Made by a program: the position numbers and the translations under genes. Under the pieces are notes generated by a model, which made no database searches, had not been told where the DNA came from, and saw nothing but the letters and a program-made list of their open reading frames with translations. Source: Chthoniobacteraceae bacterium (lineage in GTDB: Bacteria > Verrucomicrobiota > Verrucomicrobiia > Chthoniobacterales > Chthoniobacteraceae). Taken from it: a stretch of 64,000 nucleotides of DNA. Positions 9,014-18,892 of the stretch are shown here, one piece after another. The stretch spans positions 1 through 64,000 of the forward strand of contig CANJZW010000011.1 in assembly GCA_947479475.1 (NCBI GenBank), read 5' to 3'. Numbering within the stretch: position 1 is the stretch's first letter; each line of letters begins with the position of its first letter.

Positions 9014-10036
9014 TCAGTGGCCTTTGGTGAGCTCTGCAAGTTTGATGGCAGCTTCGGCCTGGGCTTTTTGAAGAACGCCCGCGAGTTCCACCGGTTTGCC
9101 TCCCTGGCGTTCGCTTTCATCGGCGGCCTCCATGAAGGTGAATATTTCGAGGGTTTCTGTGGGAGTAACCGGCGCGATGCCCGAGCGGAAGAAGCGCCCG
9201 ACCTGCCTGCAGAGGGCTTCGTAGCTGATGCTCTTGCCCCCGTGCTGAACGCTTTTGGTGCCGTAAACGGTGGCGCCGAACTCCGCCTTTCCTTTGACGA
9301 TGCCCCGGTAGGTGCCCACGCGTCCGTCTTTCCAGACGCCGGTCACCTGGTCTTGGGTGGCGTTTTTGGAGCGGGCGACGGTTGTGCATCCCGGCCCCAT
9401 GAGGGTGAAGAGGGATTCCACGCCGTGAATGGCGTAGAAAAAGAGGTCCGGCGTGCCGCTCTGGTAGGAGCAGGGTCCCCAGGTGGTGGCGCCAAGAATC
9501 CCGCCGATTTCTTCGTTGCCAATCAAGGAGCGCAGGTCGCTGCCGAACCGGGACGAGGAACTGGAGAAGCAGGCGACCTTGTGTTGTTTTGCCAGCTCAA
9601 AAATGACGATGGCTTCCGCAAGTGTTCCGGCGAGGGGTTTGTCGATGAAGACGGGTTTGCCCGCCTTGAAGGCTTCGCGAGCTTCTGCCAAGTGGATGCG
9701 GCCATCTACGCTTTCAAGCAGGATGACATCGACTTTTTCCAAAAGCTTCGGAATGGAGTCCACGATTTCCACCCCCATGGCCTGGACCTGCTCTGTGAAC
9801 TTTTCCACCCGGTTTTTGCTCGCCGGCATGTCCGTACCGCCAGGATAACCCGCCACCACGGTGATTCCGGTTAGGTCTCCGTCTGACTTTGGATTGTTAA
9901 AAAGGCGCGTAAACGCGGGAACATGAGAGGTGTCCAAACCGATGATACCGGCCCGAAGTGGTTTTGGCGGTTCCTGTGCCAGCAGGGACAAGGGCAGGAG
10001 CAGGACGGTGGTTATGCACAAACGGGGGATTTTCAT
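9014..10036 (-). CDS. Gfo/Idh/MocA-like oxidoreductase with Sec signal
   Basis: The 340-residue protein begins with a Sec-type signal (ITTVLLLPLSLLAQ). The Rossmann segment is LRAGIIGLDTSHVPAF, where the third Gly of the usual GxGxxG loop is lacking (GLDTSH instead). VFIDKPLAG is the EKP-equivalent motif with Asp for Glu. This shorter subgroup is common in PVC genomes and some members may not be active dehydrogenases; that is inference from the loop. It is first in a likely two-gene unit with the oxidoreductase 35 bp downstream. It diverges from the giant Ig-repeat gene across a 254 bp spacer. Confidence 0.8.
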   Translation of the reverse strand: MKIPRLCITTVLLLPLSLLAQEPPKPLRAGIIGLDTSHVPAFTRLFNNPKSDGDLTGITVVAGYPGGTDMPASKNRVEKFTEQVQAMGVEIVDSIPKLLEKVDVILLESVDGRIHLAEAREAFKAGKPVFIDKPLAGTLAEAIVIFELAKQHKVACFSSSSSRFGSDLRSLIGNEEIGGILGATTWGPCSYQSGTPDLFFYAIHGVESLFTLMGPGCTTVARSKNATQDQVTGVWKDGRVGTYRGIVKGKAEFGATVYGTKSVQHGGKSISYEALCRQVGRFFRSGIAPVTPTETLEIFTFMEAADESERQGGKPVELAGVLQKAQAEAAIKLAELTKGH

Positions 10037-10154
10037 GGGGGGGAGGAGCCTTACAGAGACTTTCTAAGTCGACGGCTGAGTTGAGCAGTGTTGCGAGCAG
10101 ATAGTAAGGCTGAATATCTAACGGAAAGGCAGCGCGGAGAGGAATGGACAAAAG

Positions 10155-10170
10155 TGATTGAAATCAATCA
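10155..10170. promoter_or_regulatory. Short inverted repeat in divergent intergenic region
   Basis: TGATTG-AAAT-CAATCA forms a perfect 6 bp inverted repeat between the divergent oxidoreductase (start 10036) and Ig-repeat gene (start 10291). Its position suits an operator, but such short palindromes occur by chance. The rest of the 254 bp spacer shows no clear promoter. Confidence 0.2.
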
Positions 10171-10290
10171 TTAGCCTCGTTTCGGCGCAGAAATTGCTTT
10201 TAGAAAGAATGTATTCTGCCGCTGCCGAGCGATAGCAAATGAAGCTGTTAGGTGGTTTGGCTGTTTGGTGTCCCCCTTTTTCTTATTTCG

Positions 10291-13200
10291 ATGCATACCC
10301 TCTGTCGAATTCTCGTTTCGGTTAGGCCGCTGCTCCTGGGAGTGCTGCTCTGCTCGACTCTGTTCGGGGGGGTAAGCTCCTTTACAGGAACGCTGTTCGC
10401 GGAAGGAGTCTCTGTCCTTCCCGTTATTCAGACGCAACCTGAGTCGCAGACTGTCGGCGTGGGGGCAGCGGAGGTCATTCTGCGCGTGACGGCTAATAGC
10501 ACGGCCGCTCTGACTTACCAGTGGAGGAAGGGGGGCGTTTCTATCGTCGGTGGGACGGCGGCCAGCTACCGCATCGCCCCCGTTTATGTCACCGATGCGG
10601 GTAGATACGACGTCATTGTGACTAATTCTGCCGTACCTTCCAGCACCAGCAGCAGTGTTGCCACGCTGACAGTGCTTTCTCCCCCCACGATCACCGTCCA
10701 ACCCTCAAATGTGAGGGTTGTCCAGGGCAATGATGCAAAGTTGAGTGTGACGACTTCCGGCACAGGGCTCACCTACCAGTGGTTTAAGTCGTCTGCCGAC
10801 TCGGATTCCAAAGAGCTGATACCTGGGGCTACGGCTGCGGTTTACGTGGTGCCTGCGGACCAGATTGTCAGTGGGACGTTTTATGGGGTGGATGTCAGCA
10901 ACGGCCCCTTCTCTCTGACCAGCACGCGTGCTTCGGTCCTCGTAGGGGCGCGGCCCGTGATCAACGATCCGCAACCGGAGGGAGTCACTGCGGCGCCTGG
11001 CGGTTCTGCCACCTTTAGGGTTTTTGCAGTTGGGGGTGTGGGTGTGACTTATCAATGGAGGAAAGCGGGTGTGAATATCACGGGGGGAACCGCTTCGAGT
11101 TTTTCGATCCCCGCTGTCGCTTCGGGCAATGCCGGCGTTTATGACGTGGTGGTCTCGAATGGATTTGGAAGCGTGACGAGCGAACCCGCGGTGCTGGAAG
11201 TCGCTTCGGCCCCCAGTATTACTTTGCAACCCAACGCGGTGAGCGTGGGCGCCGGTGGTCTTGTCGTTTTGGAAGTCGGCGTCGCGGGCACCGGTCCCCT
11301 CAGTTACCGTTGGTTCAAGGCGAGCGGCGCAGGCTCGAGGGTGGAGATTCAAGGGGCTACGTCTGGGGTATATCAAATTTCCGGGGCCCAAGTCGGCGAT
11401 GGGGGATCCTACACTGTGGATGTCACCAATATCGCCGGGACGGTGAGCAGCGCGCCCATTGCTCTGACCGTGATTGCGGCGGGCGGCGTTGTGATTAATG
11501 AACAGCCTTTGGGCGGTAGTGTCCTCCTTGGAAGCCCTTACGCATTCAGCGTTGGAGTCGGTGATACAGCCCCGGTTTCTTATCAGTGGAGGAAGGGTGG
11601 CGTTCCCATCACGGGCGCGACGGCGTCCACCTACGCCCTCGCCGCCGTGCAGACCGCCGATGTGGGGTGTTATGACGTCCTCGTCCGGAATGCGGCTGGT
11701 GTCGTGAATAGCGTCCCTGCGTTTCTGGGGCTTGCCTCAGCCGTTTCACTGGAGCCCTACCAGTGGACGACGCTGGCAGGATCCCCGGGAGTTTCGGGGA
11801 CGGCGGACGGTTCCGGAGGAGACGCGCGTTTCAATGTGCCCGTCGGGATCGCCTTGAGCGCCTCAGGCACTTTGTATGTGAGCGATTCTGAAAACAGCGT
11901 CATCCGAAAGGTGACCGCTGGCGGGGTGGTGACAACGTTTGCCGGTGTGATGGGAACTCCGGGAATCCTTGACGGAGCGGCGCTTACCGCTCGGTTCGAT
12001 TCCCCGCAAGGGATCGCTCTCGATCCATCGGGCAATCTTTTCGTGGCGGATTCGAACAACAATGTCGTACGAAAGATCAGCGCACAGGGCCAGGTGACGA
12101 CTTTGGGAGTCGCCTTCGACGGCCCGCGGCGCGTTGCGGTTGACCCCAGCGGGAACCTCTATGTTCTGGACAACTTCACGCTTCAGAAAGTGAGCCCCAA
12201 CGGGACCGCTACCGTTCTCATGGGGGATACTCTGGGCACCGCGGTCTTCTTTCCTCAGGGCATGGCGGTGGATAAAAACGGCCGCTTGTTTGTCGCAGCC
12301 TTCGACGGAGCGGTGGTTCACATTCTCAAACGCAGCGATGCTGGCATCTTTGTGGACACGGGGTTTGGTCCGTACGATTTTGAGCTGGCGGACTTAACCT
12401 TTGGCCTAGGCGGCAATTTGTATGCCGCTTCCGGCAATTCAGTGTTTTTTTTAGGAGACACTGCCAGTACGGCGAATCCACCCGAAGGGCTGCCAGTCAG
12501 TTTGATGGACTTGGACGCCAGTCAGATTTATCCGAGGGCCATTGCCGTGAGCGATTCGGGGACCATTTTCGGGGTGGATCCCTTCAATTTCATGGTGCTT
12601 CGAGGCGCTGTCGTAGTTGGTTTGCCCGCCCTTTTGTCACAGCCTGTCTCTGCGGCGAACTCACCTTTGGCTTTGAGAATCTGGGCCGAGGGGGAGGGGT
12701 TGACCTATCAGTGGCTTTATAGGGATGCGCCTATCACTGGGGCCAATGCGCAGGAATTAAAGATCCCTGCCGCGCAGTTGTCCAATCCAGGGAATTTCAA
12801 GGTGATTGTCAGCAACGCGGCGGGTTCGGTCACCAGTCTTCCCGCAACATTCACAGGAGTCGGGCCTCTTTTTATCAGTTCGCATCCATCCAACAGGGTG
12901 GCCACCTCTGGGGATGCGGTCTCTTTTGAGGTGGGTGTCACCGGGCAAGCTCCGTTCACCTATCAGTGGCGCAAGGGAGGGGTGGCGATTTCTGGAGGAA
13001 CTGGCGCCACTTACACGATCACTGGGGCTAAGATCATCGATAGCGGAAGCTACGATGTGGTGGTGAAGAGTCCCACAAATGCGACAGGAGTCACTTCCCG
13101 GGCGGCTCTCTTGCAGGTAAACGTGCCTGCCGTGCCCGCCCAGGTTTTCAGTCAACCCGAAAGCCTCGAACTCGTCCTTGGGGCTAGGGCGACCTTTAAC

Positions 13201-15528
13201 GTCGCGGCTTCAGGGACCGCGCCAATCACCTACCAGTGGAAAAAAGGCGTGAGCGAAATCCCAGGCGCCACCCTGCCCTCCTATTCAATTGCCGCGGTCG
13301 GATCTGGAGACGTGGGAGACTATTCCGTGGTGGTTGCGAATATCGCCGGTTTCGAGTCGAGCGACATTGCGAAACTTTCCGTTTGTACTCCCGTGAGTAT
13401 TCTTGCCTCGCCGCAGGGAAGTTCGGTGCGCGAGGGGAACCCGGTGACCCTGACCGTTGGATTTGCGGGCACGAATCCCAGTTTTCAGTGGCGCAAGGGG
13501 GGGCGGCCAATTTCTGGCGGGACTTCCTCCAGCTATACAATCTCTTCCGTCAAAGCCGCGGATGCCGATTCCTACGATGTGGTGGTCTCCAACAGCGTAA
13601 ATACGGTCCCCAGCTCCACAGCCTCGTTGGTAGTGGAGACGCCCGTGGATATCCTCACGCAGCCTGCGAGTATCGCCGCAACCGTGGGCGTACGGATTGC
13701 TTTCAGCGTGACGGCGACGGGCACCAGCCCGAGTTACCAGTGGCGTAAAAACGGAACGCAAATTCCTGGGGAAACCAAGCCGATCCTTGTGCTGACCTCC
13801 CCGGCTGAGATCATCGATGCGGGCACTTACGACGTTGTTGTTTTTAACGCGTTCAGCCAAAAGACCAGCGCCGCTGCAACGCTCACCATCGCCCCGGGAC
13901 GGGGAATCTCGATTCTGCAATCCCCTCCCGCCATGGTCTATTGCATTCAGGGCACGAATGCCATGCTCGAGTTGGCGGTTGATCCCTTGGGAGAAGAAAT
14001 GCTCAGGACGACCTTCCGCCTGCTGAGCACCTCCGGCGATTTCACCGGCATTGCGGGCACGGTGCCTGATAACGGGGTGTTTTTAGTGCCGCTGAAGGCG
14101 CTCGTGACCGCGGGCACCTATCGCGTTGAAATTGCGAGAGAGTATAAGGCCGGGGCCGCCATTCCTCCAGTGAACACCGCGCCATTTCAGGTCTCTTTCA
14201 AGGGACTCGACAAGGCTGCGGGCTCGTATGAGATTTTGCTCGAAGACGTCAACGGCCTGCTCGGGGATTCAGCAACCTACAGGGGGCTCCTTGTCGCTAC
14301 CGTGAGTAAAACGGGCGCTGTGTCCGGACGGGTAATTTACAATGAAGCAACGGCTTTGGCGCCGCTCGTGGATGCGAGTCTCCGAACCTATATGCCGGTC
14401 ACCCGTTCTTTTAACGGCACCTTTTCCCCCTCTGAGGAGGATGCACTCAAACTGGTGTGTGTGCCGAAAACAGGGGCTCTGGCTCCAAACAACAGCCAGG
14501 AGTTGCGGATGGAGTTGGATTTTTCCGGGGCCGCTCCCCAGCTTAATGCTTTTGTAAAGGATAGAGCTTCTCTTCCCGGTGACGAAGACGGCGTGTTGAG
14601 TGCGGCGGTGGGAGGAGGGCAACTGCTGACGAAGATAAGTACGGATATGGCTGGCGTAGTGGCACGGTACACCCTCTCAACGGACTCGAGCCTCTCTCAG
14701 GACAGCGGACCGGGGAGTGATAACAACGCTTATATCCTGATCCAGGTTCTGTCCACCGGGCGAGTTTTGTGGACAAGCCGGCAGAGCGCCTCTGCAGGCA
14801 GCGGGTCGGCGGGACTCAGTTTGCAGGCAGACTCCACACTGGTTGCGCAATTTTACGAAGGCCGTTCTCTTTCGCCAACGGCGTTCCATTCGTCGACAAG
14901 CCTTTTTGGGTGTCTCTTTTTTACAAAGACTGGAGCTGTATGGGCGCCTTCGCTCTCAGCTGGGTATTGGGACGGCAGGCTTGAGAGACAGTCGAGTTAC
15001 ATTTCCAAATTCAACAAAAAGGTGAACTATGACAGCCTCAAATTTGACTTGGGAAGTGCCTTTAGCGCCGCCTTCAATTGGACGGGCGTCACGTTGCTGG
15101 ATTTTGGCGGCGGGGCCTGCCTCTGGAATGGAACGGCCCAAGGCTGGCTCAAGTTTTTTGGCGATTCGAGCGTTACGGCTCCGGTCCTTACGGCTCCGGT
15201 CCTTTATCTGACGGCAGAAGACCCCGCGGGGGAGGGCGGCGTCTTTATCTGGAGCCTGACCCTTTCGAGTGCAGGCGTTATCAAGACAGCGACTTACTCT
15301 CCGGGAGGTTCCCTGCAACCGGCTTTAAGTCTGCGTCTGGATCGTACAAAGGGCGAATGGACCGGTTCCTATCTCCCCTCAAATAGCAAAATTCGAAGGA
15401 ACCTGGTGGGCGCCTCTGTTTCGCCTCAGGACGCCGCCGACCCTCTCCGTGCGCAGGGTTGGGTGGAGTTGGGTGTTTTGCCAGCCATCCGGACGACGGC
15501 CTGGAAACTAGAAAACACGCCGCCGTAG
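10291..15528 (+). CDS. Giant secreted protein with ten Ig-like repeats and an inserted NHL-type propeller
   Basis: The 1745-residue protein has an N-terminal signal peptide (VRPLLLGVLLCSTLFGG). Ten Ig-like modules can be counted by their YQWRKGG-type core and YDVVVSN-type end: five before and five after an inserted NHL-repeat region (about residues 485-780) recognised by LDPSGNLFVADSNNNVVRKI-like units. The last 500 residues are not recognised. ATG 10291 is chosen over GTG 10252 because it places the signal peptide at the N-terminus. Such proteins in Verrucomicrobiota are surface or secreted and may bind ligands or cells; this is inference. No PEP-CTERM or sortase motif is seen at the C-terminus (it ends KLENTPP), so the anchoring or release mechanism is unclear. 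Confidence 0.85.
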   Translation: MHTLCRILVSVRPLLLGVLLCSTLFGGVSSFTGTLFAEGVSVLPVIQTQPESQTVGVGAAEVILRVTANSTAALTYQWRKGGVSIVGGTAASYRIAPVYVTDAGRYDVIVTNSAVPSSTSSSVATLTVLSPPTITVQPSNVRVVQGNDAKLSVTTSGTGLTYQWFKSSADSDSKELIPGATAAVYVVPADQIVSGTFYGVDVSNGPFSLTSTRASVLVGARPVINDPQPEGVTAAPGGSATFRVFAVGGVGVTYQWRKAGVNITGGTASSFSIPAVASGNAGVYDVVVSNGFGSVTSEPAVLEVASAPSITLQPNAVSVGAGGLVVLEVGVAGTGPLSYRWFKASGAGSRVEIQGATSGVYQISGAQVGDGGSYTVDVTNIAGTVSSAPIALTVIAAGGVVINEQPLGGSVLLGSPYAFSVGVGDTAPVSYQWRKGGVPITGATASTYALAAVQTADVGCYDVLVRNAAGVVNSVPAFLGLASAVSLEPYQWTTLAGSPGVSGTADGSGGDARFNVPVGIALSASGTLYVSDSENSVIRKVTAGGVVTTFAGVMGTPGILDGAALTARFDSPQGIALDPSGNLFVADSNNNVVRKISAQGQVTTLGVAFDGPRRVAVDPSGNLYVLDNFTLQKVSPNGTATVLMGDTLGTAVFFPQGMAVDKNGRLFVAAFDGAVVHILKRSDAGIFVDTGFGPYDFELADLTFGLGGNLYAASGNSVFFLGDTASTANPPEGLPVSLMDLDASQIYPRAIAVSDSGTIFGVDPFNFMVLRGAVVVGLPALLSQPVSAANSPLALRIWAEGEGLTYQWLYRDAPITGANAQELKIPAAQLSNPGNFKVIVSNAAGSVTSLPATFTGVGPLFISSHPSNRVATSGDAVSFEVGVTGQAPFTYQWRKGGVAISGGTGATYTITGAKIIDSGSYDVVVKSPTNATGVTSRAALLQVNVPAVPAQVFSQPESLELVLGARATFNVAASGTAPITYQWKKGVSEIPGATLPSYSIAAVGSGDVGDYSVVVANIAGFESSDIAKLSVCTPVSILASPQGSSVREGNPVTLTVGFAGTNPSFQWRKGGRPISGGTSSSYTISSVKAADADSYDVVVSNSVNTVPSSTASLVVETPVDILTQPASIAATVGVRIAFSVTATGTSPSYQWRKNGTQIPGETKPILVLTSPAEIIDAGTYDVVVFNAFSQKTSAAATLTIAPGRGISILQSPPAMVYCIQGTNAMLELAVDPLGEEMLRTTFRLLSTSGDFTGIAGTVPDNGVFLVPLKALVTAGTYRVEIAREYKAGAAIPPVNTAPFQVSFKGLDKAAGSYEILLEDVNGLLGDSATYRGLLVATVSKTGAVSGRVIYNEATALAPLVDASLRTYMPVTRSFNGTFSPSEEDALKLVCVPKTGALAPNNSQELRMELDFSGAAPQLNAFVKDRASLPGDEDGVLSAAVGGGQLLTKISTDMAGVVARYTLSTDSSLSQDSGPGSDNNAYILIQVLSTGRVLWTSRQSASAGSGSAGLSLQADSTLVAQFYEGRSLSPTAFHSSTSLFGCLFFTKTGAVWAPSLSAGYWDGRLERQSSYISKFNKKVNYDSLKFDLGSAFSAAFNWTGVTLLDFGGGACLWNGTAQGWLKFFGDSSVTAPVLTAPVLYLTAEDPAGEGGVFIWSLTLSSAGVIKTATYSPGGSLQPALSLRLDRTKGEWTGSYLPSNSKIRRNLVGASVSPQDAADPLRAQGWVELGVLPAIRTTAWKLENTPP

Positions 15529-15817
15529 GAGGCCGAATCAGAGGAATATCCGGACCAGTGCGGGGGCGATTGTATTTGCCTCAAAAATGGCGAGAGAGTT
15601 CGGCGCGTTGCAATGCAGTAAGGATTTCCGAAGCGCAGCGTGAGCTTAAAGCCAAGAGGCAATTTGCTTAGAAAATAGTCCCGCGCCCAGCGCAGGCGCA
15701 ACGTGCGCTTTCATTCGGTGAGAGTCGATGGGGGCTGTTGCAAAGAGCCCTTAACGAAATTTTTGCTGCCCTGACGCTCAAAAGGCCCGGGGAATAAACG
15801 ATCGCGATAGCCTTGGC

Positions 15818-16477
15818 TTAAGGCTTCTTCGGCGGTTCTTCCGGGCCTTTTTGGGGAGCTTCCCCGGCGCTTTGGGCGGCGCGCTTTTGAAGCTGCTCGC
15901 GCATTTTTTCTTTCTGCTCCGGGGTTAGTTCCGAAGAGATCCGTTCCATGCTTTGCTTTAGGATCGCGCGCTTTTCTTCGGGCGAGCTGGTTTTGTCGTC
16001 CTTCAAGGCTTTGAGTTTCGGGCCTTCCTCGGCAAGCACGGGCCTGATTTTGGCCATTTGTTCGTCGGAGAGGCCGAGTTTTTCTTTCATGGCCTGCAAG
16101 CGCTGCACCATTTCGTCCCGGATCTGCGAGCCTTTGCGCTGCGTTTCCTCGATGAGTTTGGCCCTTTGTTCCTTGCTCAGCACGGCCGCGAATTTTTCGC
16201 GGAAGGCACCTATCAGGAGGCCGGCCTGTTCCTTCTTTTGAGAGTCTGAAAGGGAGGCGTCCTCCTTCAGGGTGTTCAGCTTGGCCGATTCCTCCTCCAC
16301 CATGGGTTTGAGTTTTGCCACCTGCTCCTCGGAGAGCCCCAGCCTTTGCTTCATCGCTTCCACTCGTGCTTCCGGGCTCATGACGGTCGCCGCCGACTGG
16401 CCGTGGGCGCTGTCCAGCGAGGAAAAAGTGCTGATCAAACCAATCAGAAGGACGGGCAGAATGGGGGTCGGTTTCAT
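15818..16477 (-). CDS. Periplasmic LTXXQ/Spy-like helical protein
   Basis: The 219-residue protein has a signal peptide (PVLLIGLISTFSSLDSAHG). Two or three repeats of the form RLGLSEEQVAKLKPMVEEE / KLGLSDEQMAKIRPVLAEE follow, with LTPEQKEKMREQL near the end. This is the pattern of LTXXQ-motif proteins related to Spy/CpxP, small periplasmic helical chaperones or metal-stress sensors. The tail is rich in Pro/Lys/Glu. It stands alone; 289 bp on its downstream side (15529-15817), shared with the Ig-repeat gene stop, hold no recognised feature. A chaperone role is inferred only from the family. Confidence 0.75.
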   Translation of the reverse strand: MKPTPILPVLLIGLISTFSSLDSAHGQSAATVMSPEARVEAMKQRLGLSEEQVAKLKPMVEEESAKLNTLKEDASLSDSQKKEQAGLLIGAFREKFAAVLSKEQRAKLIEETQRKGSQIRDEMVQRLQAMKEKLGLSDEQMAKIRPVLAEEGPKLKALKDDKTSSPEEKRAILKQSMERISSELTPEQKEKMREQLQKRAAQSAGEAPQKGPEEPPKKP

Positions 16478-16816
16478 AAGGTGTGTAACACCGGAATATA
16501 GTCGTAGTTGCTGAAAAATCGCGTTCTTTTCTCTGGGGCCCGTGATTAGGGAGTCGAATGGCGCGGCTTTCTGCAGAGTCCCTCCCAGACGGTGTCAAGG
16601 GGATGCCGAAACCGGGCGGGAAAGCGGTTGGGCCCTGTCCCAGCGTTCGATGGAAACAGGGGCGCCCGAGGGACCGCTGCGGAGGGTTGCCTGGGCCTGC
16701 GCCATTTCGGAGCGGGAGAGTTTGAGGAGGTAGAGGAGGCAAGTGCTGAATTCGGCGGCTGAGGCTGCACGCGCCACATGGGCTTCGTGCGTTTGGAGAG
16801 CAGGTCGGAAGCGAGC
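16478..16816. other. Intergenic stretch with only a doubtful small minus-strand ORF
   Basis: This 339 bp separates radC from the LTXXQ-like gene. On the minus strand an open frame at about 16595-16795 reads through LLYLLKLSRSEMAQAQATLR and ends in PVSASP. It starts after a TGA at about 16821 and the only in-frame start is a GTG at 16777. Its composition is protein-like, but no family was recognised, so it is reported only as a possible small gene or remnant. Confidence 0.2.
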
Positions 16817-17512
16817 TCAGATCATTCCGATTTGTTTGAAGGAAAACCAGGGGCTCCGGCCGTTGTCGGCCGAGCCCAAAATGACGTGGTCCAACAACTG
16901 GACTTGCAGCAACTTGGAGGCTTCCGTCAGCCGGGCGGTCAGCCGCCTGTCGGCCTCGCTCGGAGTGGGGTCGCCAGAAGGGTGGTTGTGCACTAGGATA
17001 AAGGCGAAGGCGGCGGCGGTTAAGACGGGTCCGAAAATGTCTCTGGGATGGGCGATGCTTTCGTTCACCGTGCCTCGGGAAATCTCCTCCACACGCATGA
17101 GCTGGTAGCGGGTGTCTAGCAGAACTACTCGTAGCGACTCTTTGGTGAGGATCCGCATTTCCATACCCAGCAGTTGGAAGACGCGTTCGGGGGAGTCGAT
17201 GCGTTCACGGCGCACGCATTCTGCGCTCAACCGGGAGGCCAGCCCGAATGCGGCCACCAGTTGCGAGGCCTTGGAGTCGCTCAGGCCTCGCACCTTTGCC
17301 AGTTCGCTTGCGGAACAGCGACTTAAGCCCCCCAGAGAGCCGTAGCGTTTGAGCAACTGGCGGCCGAGTTCGACAGCACTGAGGCCTACAATTCCGGTGC
17401 GGATGAGAATGGAGAGCAGTTCGCCATCCGAGAGCGCTCCATGGCCCTGGGCGAAGAGTTTATTCCTGGGCTGTTCCCCCGCTTCTTTTTGCTCGTTTGT
17501 GCCTGCTTCCAC
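16817..17512 (-). CDS. radC: RadC-family JAB-domain protein
   Basis: The 231-residue protein has an N-terminal helix-hairpin-helix region (GSLGGLSRCSASELAKVRGL) followed by the JAB1/MPN-like metalloprotease-type domain. Metal-site residues appear in the family motif HNHPSGDPTPSEAD (His, His, Asp) and a preceding Glu in NESIAHP. The length matches full RadC. Despite the historic name, a DNA-repair role is not established for the family. It is monocistronic here. The start ATG 17512 gives the family N-terminus (DGELLSILIRTG). Confidence 0.92.
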   Translation of the reverse strand: MEAGTNEQKEAGEQPRNKLFAQGHGALSDGELLSILIRTGIVGLSAVELGRQLLKRYGSLGGLSRCSASELAKVRGLSDSKASQLVAAFGLASRLSAECVRRERIDSPERVFQLLGMEMRILTKESLRVVLLDTRYQLMRVEEISRGTVNESIAHPRDIFGPVLTAAAFAFILVHNHPSGDPTPSEADRRLTARLTEASKLLQVQLLDHVILGSADNGRSPWFSFKQIGMI

Positions 17513-17709
17513 ATCTTTAAAATCGCAGGAAGGTGGGCGGAAAGTGGCGATTACATTCCGGATTAGAAACAGCTAAGTGATGGGGAGCAGGCCCTGCTGA
17601 GGGGCGTGATTACCTTCCGCCCAGCGGGGCGATTAGAAGGCACGCCCCGGGAGGTCCCGGCCCTGGTCCTAACCGTAACGGCCTAGACTTGGCGACCCCT
17701 CTAGCCCTG

Positions 17710-17747
17710 GGGCTAGAACGAGCCCATAGGGCTAGAACGGGCCCATA
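17710..17747. repeat. Two 19 bp direct repeats beside the polyprenyl synthase stop
   Basis: GGGCTAGAACGAGCCCATA is followed directly by GGGCTAGAACGGGCCCATA, one mismatch apart, just beyond the stop codon of the minus-strand polyprenyl synthase gene. A further degenerate part runs into the coding end (GGCCTAGGC). Function unknown; chance duplication is likely. Confidence 0.5.
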
Positions 17748-17751
17748 AGGC

Positions 17752-18777
17752 CTAGGCCGAGCCCATGGGGGCGATCATGCTGTCGAGTGTTTCGCAAAGA
17801 CCGAAAAGTGATTCACGGTACACGGAGGGGTCCAAAAGCGCGACGCCATCCCGCGCTTCCTGTAACATTTGACGGCCAGTGTTCACCGCGTGGTGAAGGG
17901 CGCCTTTAGCCATTGCGGACTCCACGAGACCCCGGATGTCCTCCTCGTTTCCTTCCAGAATCAAGCTGCCCAGACGCTCGCGTTCGGTGGGTGAACTGGT
18001 GTTCAAAAGGTGGAGTATGGGGAGCGTCAACTTGCCCCGGCGCAGGTCGCTGCCGAGTGTTTTTCCTACCGTGCTTTCATCGCCCGCGAGATCGAGGCAG
18101 TCATCGTAAATTTGATAGGCGGTACCCAGGCGCATTCCGAAGTCGAAGAGGCCTTTTTGGGCGGCTTCAGAAGCGCCGTTGAGAAGTCCACCCATCTGCG
18201 TGGCCACGGCGAATAAGGCGCCGGTTTTCATTTCCAGGATGCGGAAATAATCTGGGACGGTGAGTTTAAAATCGAACCTGCGCTGCGTCTGGATGATTTC
18301 GCCGGAACAAACCTCGCCGGCGGCCTCTGCGATACGCCTGCATATCTTGCTGTCCTCGAAGGAGGAGGCAAGCTGGAGGGCGTGGGCAAACAGGCAATCG
18401 CCCAGCAGCACGGCGAGGGAATTGCCCCACTTGGCGTTGGCCGTGGGTTGTCCGCGGCGGAGGTCGGCGTGGTCGAGAATATCGTCGTGGACGAGCGTGG
18501 CGGCGTGAATGAGTTCCACGATCACGGCCAAGTCTGAGTGCGCGGGCAGGATGGCGCCGGTGGCACCTCCGGCTAGAAGAGCCAGGGCTGGGCGCAGACG
18601 CTTGCCGTGACTCTGGATGGCGTAGGCGACGTAGTGTTCTATGGCCGGGTCGAAGGCCTTGGCCTGCGCGCGGATGCGTTCTTCCACTTGGGAGAGACCT
18701 TCTGCAATCGGTTCGAACGCCTGTTTCAAGGCGAGGGTTTTGTCGAGCCGAGGCTCCAGTTCAGACGGCGGATTCAC
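17752..18777 (-). CDS. Polyprenyl diphosphate synthase
   Basis: The 341-residue trans-isoprenyl diphosphate synthase adds isopentenyl diphosphate units to an allylic primer, giving the side chain of quinones. The first Asp-rich motif is DDILD at residues 98-102 and the second is DDCLD at 225-229. GKRLRPAL (58-65) and the basic stretch LRRGQPTANAKWG follow the family. Length fits IspB/HepT-type enzymes. Product chain length cannot be read from the sequence alone. It is monocistronic; the next gene upstream is the sulfate transporter ATPase, 116 bp away and same strand. Confidence 0.9.
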   Translation of the reverse strand: MNPPSELEPRLDKTLALKQAFEPIAEGLSQVEERIRAQAKAFDPAIEHYVAYAIQSHGKRLRPALALLAGGATGAILPAHSDLAVIVELIHAATLVHDDILDHADLRRGQPTANAKWGNSLAVLLGDCLFAHALQLASSFEDSKICRRIAEAAGEVCSGEIIQTQRRFDFKLTVPDYFRILEMKTGALFAVATQMGGLLNGASEAAQKGLFDFGMRLGTAYQIYDDCLDLAGDESTVGKTLGSDLRRGKLTLPILHLLNTSSPTERERLGSLILEGNEEDIRGLVESAMAKGALHHAVNTGRQMLQEARDGVALLDPSVYRESLFGLCETLDSMIAPMGSA

Positions 18778-18892
18778 TTGCCAACGACGATAGAATGCCG
18801 CGCGGGGAAGTCAATCGCACCGGCGACAGGCCGCGGTTGTGTCCGCCAAGCCGCTCTGAAAACGAGTCGGTTTTTTCTGGAACGGTGTCTAT

